From Pseudomonas sp. P5_109 (lineage in GTDB: Bacteria; Pseudomonadota; Gammaproteobacteria; Pseudomonadales; Pseudomonadaceae): a stretch of 64,000 nt of DNA. Location of the stretch: contig NZ_CP125380.1 of the NCBI RefSeq assembly GCF_034009455.1, forward strand, positions 3,361,501 through 3,425,500, read 5' to 3'. Below the pieces are notes generated by a model, which saw only the letters and a list, made by a program, of their open reading frames with translations, ran no database searches and was not told the origin of the DNA. Shown piece by piece: positions 8,306-16,566 of the stretch (position 1 is its first letter; every line of letters starts with the position of its first letter). Position numbers and translations under genes: made by a program.

Positions 8306-9907
8306 ATGAGCGATAACAAAAACAAGATTACTCAAGCGAACCATGAATTCAGCTTCCCGCGTAGGGACTTCCTCAAGTACAGCGCTGCAGCCGCTGCCGT
8401 GGCCGGGGCGTTCTCCATGGGCCTGCCGTTTGGCGCCTTCGCTGCAGACGCCACGCCAAAACCGGGCGGTGTCCTGCGTCTGGGCCTGGCGGGGGGCAGC
8501 ACCACTGACTCGAAAGATCCGGGTTCCTGGGCCGACACCTTCACCTTCGTCGGCTTCTCGGCGGTCTATAACACCCTGACCGAAATTGCCGTCGACGGCA
8601 CGGCCATCCCCGAACTGGCCGAAAGCTGGAGTTCGACCCCGGACGCGCGTATCTGGACCTTCAAGATCCGTCAGGGCGTGACCTTCCACAACGGCAAGAC
8701 CCTGACCGCTGACGACGTGGTTGCTTCGATCCAGCATCACCTCGGCGAGAAATCCACCTCGGCGGCCAAGACCGTGCTGGGCGACGTGGCCAAGGTCAGC
8801 GCCAACGGCAGCGACAGCGTGGTGTTCGAACTGCACTCGGGCAACGCCGATTTCTCCTATGTGGTTGCCGATTACCACCTGGCGATCATGCCGAGCAAGG
8901 ATGGCGCGGCGGACTGGCAGGCTGGCGCCGGCACCGGTGGCTATCGCCTCAAAGATTTCGAGCCGGGCGTGCGCATGACCCTGGAACGCAGCCCGGATTA
9001 CTGGAAACCAGGGCGGGCGCACTTCGCCAGCGCCGAGTTGATCGCCATCTCCGACGGCGCGGCACGGGTCAATGCGCTGGTCACCGGGCAGGTGGACGTG
9101 ATCAACAAGGTCGACCTGAAAACCGTGGCGCTGCTCAAGCGCAACCCGAACCTGGTCATCGAAGAAACCAAAGGCGCCCAGCACTACACCTTCCCGATGC
9201 TTACTGACAGCCAGGTGTTCCTGAACAACGACGTGCGGCTGGCGATGAAGCATGCGATCAACCGCGAAACCCTGCTGGCCTCGGTGCTGCACGGCTATGG
9301 CCTGGTGGGTAACGACCACCCGATCCAGCCCGGCAGCCGCTTCATCAATACGGCACTGGAACAACGCACCTACGATCCGGACAAGTCGCGCTTCTACCTG
9401 AAAAAGGCCGGCCTGGATTCGCTCAAGGTACGCCTGCAAGCCTCCGACGCCGCCTACACCGGCGCCGTGGACGCCTCGGTGCTGTTCAAGGAGCAGGCGC
9501 GTGCCGCGGGGATTGACATCGACGTGGTGCGCGAGCCGGCCGATGGGTTCTTCTCCAACGTGTGGATGAAGCAACCGTTCACCACCTCCTTTTGGTACAG
9601 CAGCCTGACCGCCGACCGCATGTTCAGTATCGGCTACGCCAAGGGCGCGGCCTGGAACGAAACCCATTGGGACAACCCGCGTTTCAACCAGCTGCTCAAC
9701 GCCGCCCGGGGCGAGATGAACGACCCGCTGCGCCGCGAGATGTACAACGAAATGCAGGCGCTGTGCCGCGACGAGGGCGGGGCGATCGTGCCGCTGTTCG
9801 CCAGTTCCGTGGCGGCGCGCTCGAACAAGGTTGTTCACGGCGGGCAGACCGCGCCTTACGGTGAGCTGGATGGGCTGCGGGTGATCGAGCGTTGGTGGCA
9901 GGCGTGA
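8306..9907 (+). CDS. ABC transporter substrate-binding protein, dipeptide/oligopeptide type, Tat-exported
   Basis: The 533-residue protein belongs to the SBP family 5 (DppA/OppA/NikA) fold. Its N-terminus has a twin-arginine signal, FPRRDFLKYSAAAAAVAGAF, with an Ala-rich core and a predicted cut near AFAAD. SBP_bac_5 landmarks are visible: LAESWSSTPDARIWTFKIRQGVTFHNGK, TADDVVASI, and the C-terminal region with EMYNEMQALCRDEGGAIVPLF. I chose the ATG at 8306 because AGGGGCA lies just upstream; a TTG 18 bp earlier is less likely. It is the periplasmic receptor for the permeases and ATPase encoded downstream. The neighbouring aruHI genes suggest a guanidino compound or arginine-containing peptide as ligand, which the sequence cannot prove. 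Confidence 0.9.
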   Translation: MSDNKNKITQANHEFSFPRRDFLKYSAAAAAVAGAFSMGLPFGAFAADATPKPGGVLRLGLAGGSTTDSKDPGSWADTFTFVGFSAVYNTLTEIAVDGTAIPELAESWSSTPDARIWTFKIRQGVTFHNGKTLTADDVVASIQHHLGEKSTSAAKTVLGDVAKVSANGSDSVVFELHSGNADFSYVVADYHLAIMPSKDGAADWQAGAGTGGYRLKDFEPGVRMTLERSPDYWKPGRAHFASAELIAISDGAARVNALVTGQVDVINKVDLKTVALLKRNPNLVIEETKGAQHYTFPMLTDSQVFLNNDVRLAMKHAINRETLLASVLHGYGLVGNDHPIQPGSRFINTALEQRTYDPDKSRFYLKKAGLDSLKVRLQASDAAYTGAVDASVLFKEQARAAGIDIDVVREPADGFFSNVWMKQPFTTSFWYSSLTADRMFSIGYAKGAAWNETHWDNPRFNQLLNAARGEMNDPLRREMYNEMQALCRDEGGAIVPLFASSVAARSNKVVHGGQTAPYGELDGLRVIERWWQA

Positions 9908-9939
9908 TGCCCGGATCCATCTAACAATGACAATCAACT

Positions 9940-10029
9940 GTGGGAGCGGGCTTGCTCGCGAATAGGCCCTGTCAGCTGACACATTTGCCAACTGACACAC
10001 CGCTTTCGCGAGCAAGCCCGCTCCCACAG
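9940..10029 (+). repeat. REP pair of the GTGGGAGCGGGCTTGCTCGCG type
   Basis: Two inverted REP halves, GTGGGAGCGGGCTTGCTCGC and its inverse ending in CGCTCCCACAGG-like sequence, enclose about 45 bp. This is a different REP class from the next two units. It lies between the binding-protein stop and the first permease start. Confidence 0.8.
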
Positions 10030-10280
10030 GTTCGGCGTTCGGTAGAGGAATTTGTACCAACACCCATCACTGTAGGAGCTGGCTTGCCAGCGATGGCGGC
10101 CGCAAGACGTGCACCGACCATGCAAACGCCATCGCCGGCAAGCCGGCTCCTACAGGTTCGGCGTTCGGTAGAGGAGTTTGTACCAACACCCATCACTGTA
10201 GGAGCTGGCTTGCCAGCGATGGCGGCCGCTAGACGTGCACCGACCATGCAAACGCCATCGCCGGCAAGCCGGCTCCTACA
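10029..10280 (+). repeat. Two tandem 126-bp copies of a REP pair
   Basis: Two nearly identical 126-bp units (10029-10154 and 10155-10280) each hold GTAGGAGCTGGCTTGCCAGC and its inverted partner around an ATGGCGGCCGC spacer. Only a couple of substitutions separate the copies, for example GAGGAA versus GAGGAG and CGCAAG versus CGCTAG, so the duplication looks recent. The hairpins sit inside an ABC operon between receptor and permease genes. Confidence 0.85.
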
Positions 10281-10330
10281 AATGGTCATTCGCACTTGTT
10301 GCCAACGTGCCCAATTCAAGGAACCGCACG

Positions 10331-11290
10331 ATGAGAAGTATTTTCAAGCTGTTGGGGCAGCGCCTTGCTTTAGGCCTGCTCTCGCTGTTCGCCGTTTCAG
10401 TGATCATCTTCCTCGCCGTCGGCATGCTCCCGGGCGATATCGCCCAGGCCATGCTCGGCCAGTCGGCCACCCCGGAAACCGTGGCGGCCTACCGCGCGCA
10501 ACTGGGCCTGGACCTGCCGCCGCTGACCCGTTTCGGCCACTGGATCTGGCAGTTGCTGCACGGTGATCTCGGTGTGTCGCTGGCCAACCAGCGGCCCATT
10601 GCCGATCTGGTCGCCAGCCGTTTGGGCAACACCTTCAGCCTTGCACTGCTGGCGGCACTGGTTTCAGTACCTACGGCGTTGCTGCTGGGCATGCTCGCAG
10701 CCTTGTACCGCAACAGCTGGTTCGACCGGTTGCTCAACACCTCGGCCCTGAGCGCGGTGTCGTTCCCCGAGTTCTTCGTCGCCTACATCCTGATCCTGGT
10801 GTTCGCGGTGAAGCTCAACTGGTTCCCGAGCATTTCCAACCTGGCGCCGGACGCTTCCTTGGGCACGATACTGGAACGCTCGGTACTGCCGGTGGCGACC
10901 CTGAGCCTGGTGGTGATCGCGCAGATGATGCGCATGACTCGCGCATCCCTGATCAACCTGCTGGCCAGCCCCTACATCGAAATGGCCCGGCTCAAGGGCA
11001 TCAGCCAGTCGCGGATCATCTTTCGCCACGCCTTGCCCAACGCCCTGGCGCCGATCGTCAACGTGGTGGCGCTGAATCTGGCGTACCTGGTGGTCGGCGT
11101 GGTGGTGGTCGAGGTGGTGTTCGTCTATCCGGGCCTCGGCCAGTTGCTGGTGGACTCGGTGGCCAAGCGCGATATCCCGGTGGTGCAGGCCTGCAGCCTG
11201 ATCTTCGCCGCGACCTACATCCTGCTCAACACCAGTGCCGATGTGCTGTCGATTGCCAGCAACCCACGCCTGATGCATCCGAAGGGGTAG
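10331..11290 (+). CDS. ABC transporter permease, DppB type
   Basis: A 319-residue inner-membrane protein of the BPD_transp_1 family. An N-terminal membrane segment (LALGLLSLFAVSVIIFLAV) and the periplasmic signature GDIAQAMLG are followed by five more hydrophobic helices. The EAA-like cytoplasmic loop is EMARLKGISQSRIIFRHALP, which contacts the ATPase. The ATG at 10331 (MRSIFKLLGQ) follows CAAGGAACCGCACG. Longer upstream frames run through REP sequence and are not believable. The gene is 4 bp before the DppC-type permease and pairs with it to form the channel. Confidence 0.9.
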   Translation: MRSIFKLLGQRLALGLLSLFAVSVIIFLAVGMLPGDIAQAMLGQSATPETVAAYRAQLGLDLPPLTRFGHWIWQLLHGDLGVSLANQRPIADLVASRLGNTFSLALLAALVSVPTALLLGMLAALYRNSWFDRLLNTSALSAVSFPEFFVAYILILVFAVKLNWFPSISNLAPDASLGTILERSVLPVATLSLVVIAQMMRMTRASLINLLASPYIEMARLKGISQSRIIFRHALPNALAPIVNVVALNLAYLVVGVVVVEVVFVYPGLGQLLVDSVAKRDIPVVQACSLIFAATYILLNTSADVLSIASNPRLMHPKG

Positions 11291-11293
11291 ACC

Positions 11294-12121
11294 ATGAGCC
11301 TGTTGAAACAAGTGTGGCGGGCGCCCCTGAGCGCCAAGTTCGGTTTGTTGATGATCGTGCTGTACGTGCTGGTGGCGGTGTTCGCCCCGGTCCTGGCGCC
11401 GTTCGGCGAAACCCAGGTGGTGGGCGGGGGCTTTGAACCGTGGGGCGGGCAGTTCCTGTTGGGCACCGATAACCTGGGGCGCGACATGTTCAGCCGCCTG
11501 GTCTATGGCGCGCGCAACACCCTGGGCATTGCCTTCCTGACCACGGTGCTGGCGTTTCTGCTCGGTGGCTTGAGCGGCCTGATTGCGGCGATCAAGGGCG
11601 GCTGGGTCGACCAGGGATTGTCGCGGGTGGTGGACATCCTGATGGCCATCCCGCAACTGATCTTTGCCTTGCTGATCCTCAGCGTGGTCGGCACCAACGC
11701 CACGTCGCTGGTGTTGGTGATTGCGCTGCTGGATGCGACGCGGGTGTTCCGACTGTCTCGCGCGGTGGCGATGAACGTAGTGGTGCAGGACTTCGTCGAA
11801 GCCGCACGTCTGCGCGGTGAAGGCCTGTGGTGGCTGGTGACCCGCGAAGTGCTGCCAAACGCAGCGGCACCGCTGATTGCCGAGTTCGGCCTGCGCTTCT
11901 GCTTTGTGTTCCTGTTCATCAGTGCGCTGTCGTTCCTTGGCCTGGGCATCCAGCCGCCCACCGCCGACTGGGGCAGCATGGTGCGCGACAACGCGGTGCT
12001 GATCACCTTCGGCGACATCAGCCCGTTGCTGCCCGCCCTGGCCGTGGCCGTGATCACGGTCAGCGTCAATTTCGTCGTCGACTGGATGCTGCACAAATCC
12101 AGCGGCCTTAAGGAATGCTGA
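11294..12121 (+). CDS. ABC transporter permease, DppC type
   Basis: A 275-residue inner-membrane permease. The N-terminal OppC_N-like helix (KFGLLMIVLYVLVAVFAPVL) is followed by the signature LLGTDNLGRDMFSRLVYGAR typical of DppC/OppC proteins. Further membrane helices and the EAA loop EAARLRGEGLWWLVTREVLP come next. It forms the heterodimeric translocation pore with the preceding DppB-like protein. Its stop overlaps the AGGAATG region just before the ATPase gene, so translation of the operon is probably coupled. Confidence 0.9.
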   Translation: MSLLKQVWRAPLSAKFGLLMIVLYVLVAVFAPVLAPFGETQVVGGGFEPWGGQFLLGTDNLGRDMFSRLVYGARNTLGIAFLTTVLAFLLGGLSGLIAAIKGGWVDQGLSRVVDILMAIPQLIFALLILSVVGTNATSLVLVIALLDATRVFRLSRAVAMNVVVQDFVEAARLRGEGLWWLVTREVLPNAAAPLIAEFGLRFCFVFLFISALSFLGLGIQPPTADWGSMVRDNAVLITFGDISPLLPALAVAVITVSVNFVVDWMLHKSSGLKEC

Positions 12122-12123
12122 AC

Positions 12124-13770
12124 ATGACGACTTCGAAACCTTTGCTGGAAATCCGCAACCTGCACATCGAAGGCCATTACGAAGACGCCTGGCATCCACT
12201 GATCAAGGGCATCGACCTGACCCTGCAGCGGGGTGAGGTACTCGGGCTGATCGGCGAGTCCGGCGCGGGCAAGTCGACCCTCGGCTTGTCGGCCATGGGT
12301 TATACCCGCGACGGCTGCCGGATCACCGGCGGCTCGGTGCATTTCGACGGCATCGACTTGCTCAAGGCCAAGCCCGAAGCCCTGCGCAAGCTGCGCGGCC
12401 TGCGCATCGCCTATGTGGCACAGAGCGCGGCGGCCTCGTTCAACCCGGCCCACCGACTGATCGACCAGCACGTCGAAACCGCCGTGAAGAACGGCGGTAT
12501 GAGCCGCGAACAGGCGATGCGCGAAGCGGAGGAGTTGTATCGGGTGCTGCGTTTACCCAATCCCGAAACCATCGGCCAGCGTTATCCGCACCAGGTCTCC
12601 GGCGGCCAGTTGCAGCGGGTCATGACCGCCATGGCCATGGCTTGTCATCCGGACCTGATCATCTTCGATGAACCGACCACGGCCCTGGACGTCACCACCC
12701 AGATCGAAGTGCTGGCGGCCATTCGCAATGCGGTAGCCACCTACGGCAGCGCCGCCATCTACATCAGCCACGACCTGGCGGTGGTGGCGCAGATGGCCGA
12801 CCGCATCATGGTATTGCGCCACGGCAAACTGGTGGAAGAGGCCGAGACGCGCAAAATGCTCGGCGACCCGCAGGAGGACTACACCAAGTCGCTGTGGGCG
12901 GTGCGCAGTTTCCGCACCGAACCCAAGGCCTGTCCGCAGCAGGAACAACCCTTGCTGGAACTGCGCAACAGTTGCGCCAGCTACGGCCAGCAACCGGTGC
13001 TGCACGACGTGTCGTTGAAGCTGTATCGCGGCCAGACCCTGGCGGTGATCGGTGAATCCGGCAGCGGCAAAAGCTCAACGGCGCGGCTGATCACCGGTTT
13101 GTTGCCACGGACCTACGGCCAGGTGCTGTACGACGGCGAGCCATTGCCGGCGGACTTCCGCCAGCGCAGCAAGGAGCAACTTCGGCGCATCCAGATGATC
13201 TACCAGATCCCCGACACTGCGCTTAATCCGCGTCAGCGCATCGTCGACATCATCGGCCGGCCGCTGACGTTCTACCTCGGCCTCAAGGGCAAGGCCATGC
13301 GTGCCCGGGTTGCCGAGCTGCTGGAGATGATCGAACTCGACCCGGCGACCTTCATGGAGCGTCAGCCCCGTGAACTGTCCGGCGGGCAGAAACAACGCAT
13401 CTGCATCGCCCGGGCGTTGGCGGCCGATCCGCAACTGATCATTTGCGACGAAGTGACCTCGGCGCTGGACCAACTGGTGGCCGAAGGCGTGCTGAAATTG
13501 CTCAACCGCATCCAGCAACAACTGGGTGTCGCCTACCTGTTCATCACCCACGATGTTGCTACAGTGCGGGCCATTGCCGATGAGGTATTGGTCATGCAAC
13601 GGGGCAGGGTGGTGGACCACGGCTCGCGCAGCCAGATCTTCACCCCGCCGCATCAGGACTACACCGGGCTGCTGTTTTCTTCCGAACCGCAAATGGACCC
13701 CGACTGGCTCGACCGGTTGCTGGCCACGCGCGCTTCCACTTCTTCAACCGATACGCTGGAACAAGTCTAA
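12124..13770 (+). CDS. ABC transporter ATP-binding protein, fused DppD-DppF double ATPase
   Basis: About 548 residues with two complete ATP-binding cassettes in one chain. The N-terminal half has Walker A GESGAGKST, signature SGGQLQRVM and Walker B LIIFDEPTT. The C-terminal half has Walker A GESGSGKSS, signature LSGGQKQRICIARALA and Walker B LIICDEVTSALD. The second Walker B is therefore DEV rather than DEP, which keeps the catalytic Glu. Fused DppDF-type subunits are common in this transporter class. I prefer the ATG at 12124, which has AGGA 9 bp upstream; the ATG at 12115 abuts the AGGA and overlaps the previous stop. Confidence 0.9.
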   Translation: MTTSKPLLEIRNLHIEGHYEDAWHPLIKGIDLTLQRGEVLGLIGESGAGKSTLGLSAMGYTRDGCRITGGSVHFDGIDLLKAKPEALRKLRGLRIAYVAQSAAASFNPAHRLIDQHVETAVKNGGMSREQAMREAEELYRVLRLPNPETIGQRYPHQVSGGQLQRVMTAMAMACHPDLIIFDEPTTALDVTTQIEVLAAIRNAVATYGSAAIYISHDLAVVAQMADRIMVLRHGKLVEEAETRKMLGDPQEDYTKSLWAVRSFRTEPKACPQQEQPLLELRNSCASYGQQPVLHDVSLKLYRGQTLAVIGESGSGKSSTARLITGLLPRTYGQVLYDGEPLPADFRQRSKEQLRRIQMIYQIPDTALNPRQRIVDIIGRPLTFYLGLKGKAMRARVAELLEMIELDPATFMERQPRELSGGQKQRICIARALAADPQLIICDEVTSALDQLVAEGVLKLLNRIQQQLGVAYLFITHDVATVRAIADEVLVMQRGRVVDHGSRSQIFTPPHQDYTGLLFSSEPQMDPDWLDRLLATRASTSSTDTLEQV

Positions 13771-13779
13771 GGAACCACC

Positions 13780-14490
13780 ATGAAAGTACTGATCGTCCAC
13801 GCTCACCCGGAGCCGCAATCCTTCACCGCCGCCCTGCGCGACCAGGCCGTTGCATCTCTCGAAGCCCAGGGCCACGAAGTGCAGGTCAGCGACCTGTACA
13901 AAATGAACTGGAACCCGGTGGCCAGCGACGCGGACTTCTCGAATCGGGAAAACCCCGAATACCTGGTCTATGCCCTGGAACAACGCCTGGGCGCGAAGAG
14001 CCAATCACTGGCGGCGGACATCCAGTCTGAACTGGACAAGCTGCTGTGGGCCGACCTGTTGATCCTCAACTTCCCGATTTTCTGGTTCTCTGCCCCGGCG
14101 ATGCTCAAGGGCTGGATCGACCGCGTGCTGGTGTCGGGGATTTGCTATGGCGGCAAGCGCTTCTACGATCAGGGTGGCCTGGCTGGCAAAAAGGCGCTGG
14201 TGACCGTGACCCTGGGTGGTCGTGAACACATGTTTGGCGAAGGCGCGATTCATGGGCCGCTGGAGGACATGCTGCGGCCGATCCTGCGTGGCACGTTGGC
14301 TTACGTCGGGTTCGATGTGCTGGAACCGTTCGTGGCCTGGCATGTGCCGTACATCAGTGCAGAGGCACGCCAGCAATTTCTGGTCGACTACGACCAGCGG
14401 TTGCAGCACCTGAGCGACGACCAGCCGCTGGTATTCCCGAAGCTGGCGCAGTTCGATGACAAGCTCTATCCGCTGACCACAAAAGCCTGA
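13780..14490 (+). CDS. NAD(P)H-dependent oxidoreductase / quinone reductase (flavodoxin fold)
   Basis: A 236-residue protein of the NQO1/MdaB-like Flavodoxin_2 family. It begins MKVLIVHAHPEPQSFTAALR, the family's FMN/FAD phosphate-binding start, and has LLILNFPIFWFSAPAMLKGW and TLGGREHMFG further on. These cytosolic flavoproteins carry out two-electron quinone or other NAD(P)H-linked reductions. The gene lies 9 bp after the ABC ATPase with RBS TAAGGAACCACC. A similar quinone oxidoreductase adjoins aruH in P. aeruginosa (recalled), so the ABC genes look like an insertion into that conserved block. Its role in the pathway is unknown. Confidence 0.85.
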   Translation: MKVLIVHAHPEPQSFTAALRDQAVASLEAQGHEVQVSDLYKMNWNPVASDADFSNRENPEYLVYALEQRLGAKSQSLAADIQSELDKLLWADLLILNFPIFWFSAPAMLKGWIDRVLVSGICYGGKRFYDQGGLAGKKALVTVTLGGREHMFGEGAIHGPLEDMLRPILRGTLAYVGFDVLEPFVAWHVPYISAEARQQFLVDYDQRLQHLSDDQPLVFPKLAQFDDKLYPLTTKA

Positions 14491-14507
14491 TCAGCGCCAC
14501 AAAACCT

Positions 14508-15727
14508 GTAGGAGCTGGCTTGCCAGCGATGGTCGTTAACGATAACGCGTGTGAACCGGATAAACGCGGCGCACATGAGGCCATCGCCAGCAAGCCGGCT
14601 CCTACAGTTTGGTGTTCACATCATTTCGACCCGGACGCGGTCCCTTGTAGGGGCTGGCTTGCCAGCGATGGTGGTTAACGATGACGCGTATGACCTGGAT
14701 AAACGCGGCGCACTGGAGTTCATCGCCAGCAAGCCGGCTCCTACAGTTTGGCGCTCACATCATTTCGACCCGGACGCGGTCCCTTGTAGGGGCTGGCTTG
14801 CCAGCGATGGTCGTTAACGATGACGCGTATGACCTGGATAATCGCGGCGCACTGGAGTTCATCGCCAGCAAGCCGGCTCCTACAGTTTGGTGTTCACATC
14901 ATTTCGACCCGGACGCGGTCCCTTGTAGGGGCTGGCTTGCCAGCGATGGTGGTTAACGATGACGCGTATGACCTGGATAAACGCGGCGCACTGGAGTTCA
15001 TCGCCAGCAAGCCGGCTCCTACAGTTTGGCGTTCACATCATTTCGACCCGGACGCGGTCCCTTGTAGGAGCTGGCTTGCCAGCGATGGTCGTTAACGATA
15101 ACGCGCATCAACCGGATAAACGCGGCGCACATGAGTTCATCGCCAGCAAGCCGGCTCCTACAGTTTGGTGTTCACATCATTTCGACCCGGACGCGGTCCC
15201 TTGTAGGGGCTGGCTTGCCAGCGATGGTGGTTAACGATGACGCGTAGGACCTGGATAATCGCGGCGCACTGGAGTTCATCGCCAGCAAGCCGGCTCCTAC
15301 AGTTTGGTGTTCACATCATTTCGACCCGGACGCGGTCCCTTGTAGGAGCTGGCTTGCCAGCGATGGTCGTTAACGATAACGCGCATCAACCGGATAAACG
15401 CGGCGCACATGAGTCCATCGCCAGCAAGCCGGCTCCTACAGTTTGGCGTTCACATCATTTCGACCAGGACACGGTCCCTTGTAGGGGCTGGCTTGCCAGC
15501 GATGGTCGTTAACGATAACGCGTGTGAACCGGATAAACGCGGCGCACCTGAGGCCATCGCCAGCAAGCCGGCTCCTACAGTTTGGCGTTCACATCATTTC
15601 GACCAGGACACGGTCCCTTGTAGGAGCCGGCTTGCTGGCGATGGCGGTGTGTCAGACGAAACAGGCGTCGACTGACAAGACGCCATCGCTGCGATGCGGC
15701 GCCCCGACAAACCAGCTCTCCTACAGG
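14508..15727 (+). repeat. REP array: eight 139-bp tandem units plus a degenerate end unit
   Basis: GTAGGAGC/GTAGGGGC heads occur at 14508, 14647, 14786, 14925, 15064, 15203, 15342, 15481 and 15620, exactly 139 bp apart. Each unit is an inverted REP pair (CTGGCTTGCCAGCGATGG ... CCATCGCCAGCAAGCCGGC) plus a 39-bp linker that contains CACATCATTTCGACC. Variants at the third and fifth bases of the head and in the spacer alternate along the array, as expected from unequal recombination. The final unit from 15620 has a different, decayed second half. Short open frames inside the array are repeat artefacts. Confidence 0.93.
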
Positions 15728-15823
15728 TGGAAATCGAACCCACCGTTGGTCAGTAACCGGGTGGCTGAGCGGGGCTGATCTAAACTCCTTTTGGGGGTGA
15801 ACCGCGGTCTTCCGGAGGTCATC

Positions 15824-16279
15824 ATGAAAAGGTTTTCACCGCTCAGCTTGTGCATCGCCCTGTCGGTTTTCAGTGCCCCGGGATGGGCGCAAACGGTAGT
15901 GCCGATGAAAGGGCAAAGTTCGCAACAAACCCAGGCCGACATCAACGAATGCAACAGCATCGCCGCCAGCCAAAGCGCTTCGACGTCCTCTACCCCTTCG
16001 GGCGGGCGGGTCAAGGGTGCCGCTGTCGGGGCCGCCGCTGGCGCAACGGCTGCCCAGGTGCGCGGCAATCAGCATGACGAAGCCTATGATCGTGTCGACG
16101 ATGACAGGAAACAGGACTATCGCCAGAACCAGGCCAAATCGACGGCAGCGGCCGGGATGGTGGTCGGTGGTTCGCGTCAGCGCCAGGAACGCCGGGCGGA
16201 CGAGAAAACCACCCAGGCGAACACCGCGTCGGCTTACAGCAGCTGTTTGCAGGGCAAGGGTTATCAGGTCAATCCTTGA
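15824..16279 (+). CDS. Exported glycine-zipper protein
   Basis: A 151-residue protein with a signal peptide (MKRFSPLSLCIALSVFSA, cut near GWAQ). A short Gln/Ser-rich stretch precedes a Gly/Ala small-residue repeat (GAAVGAAAGATAAQVRG) of the glycine-zipper type found in envelope proteins. A charged DDDRKQDYRQNQAKS segment and two Cys residues complete it. The ATG at 15824 follows CGGAGGTCATC. A clear paralogue lies on the other strand at 27371-27835 and shares VPSGG/TPSGGRVKGAA, the DYRQN motif and the C-terminal YSSCLQ.KGY pattern. The function is not known; a structural or stress role in the envelope is a guess. Confidence 0.8.
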   Translation: MKRFSPLSLCIALSVFSAPGWAQTVVPMKGQSSQQTQADINECNSIAASQSASTSSTPSGGRVKGAAVGAAAGATAAQVRGNQHDEAYDRVDDDRKQDYRQNQAKSTAAAGMVVGGSRQRQERRADEKTTQANTASAYSSCLQGKGYQVNP

Positions 16280-16299
16280 ATCGGGTACGGAACATATTG

Positions 16300-16389
16300 T
16301 GGGAGCGAGCCTGCTCGCGATGGCGGCGGCACATTCAACATCAAGGTGTCTGATACACCGTCTTCGTGAGCAGGCTCGCTCCCACAGGG
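16300..16389 (+). repeat. REP pair of the GTGGGAGCGAGCCTGCTCGCG type
   Basis: GTGGGAGCGAGCCTGCTCGC at the left and GAGCAGGCTCGCTCCCACAG at the right form an inverted pair around about 50 bp. It lies between the glycine-zipper gene and the MscS channel gene and may act as a transcript-end hairpin for the former. Confidence 0.8.
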
Positions 16390-16566
16390 ATCTTCAGTGT
16401 TTCGAGAATCCGCTCAGAGCATATTTTCAGGGGCTTGAGCTCGATGTTTCAAGGAAACAGACGGGCAAGGAAACTGCGTGTAGCTCAAATCTGACAACCG
16501 TTCATCGGTGAACTACGCTGCGGTACGTACCCTCGATTTGAATTATGTGAAGTAAGGATCCGACAC

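Noticed and set aside
14508..15727. CRISPR array
   Set aside because: The repeats carry internal REP palindromes and the intervals are themselves repeated, so there are no unique spacers and no cas genes.
14551..15778. A ladder of about 90-residue open frames with near-identical proteins
   Set aside because: They are translations of the 139-bp REP units. The period and inverted repeats explain them, and no start has a ribosome site.
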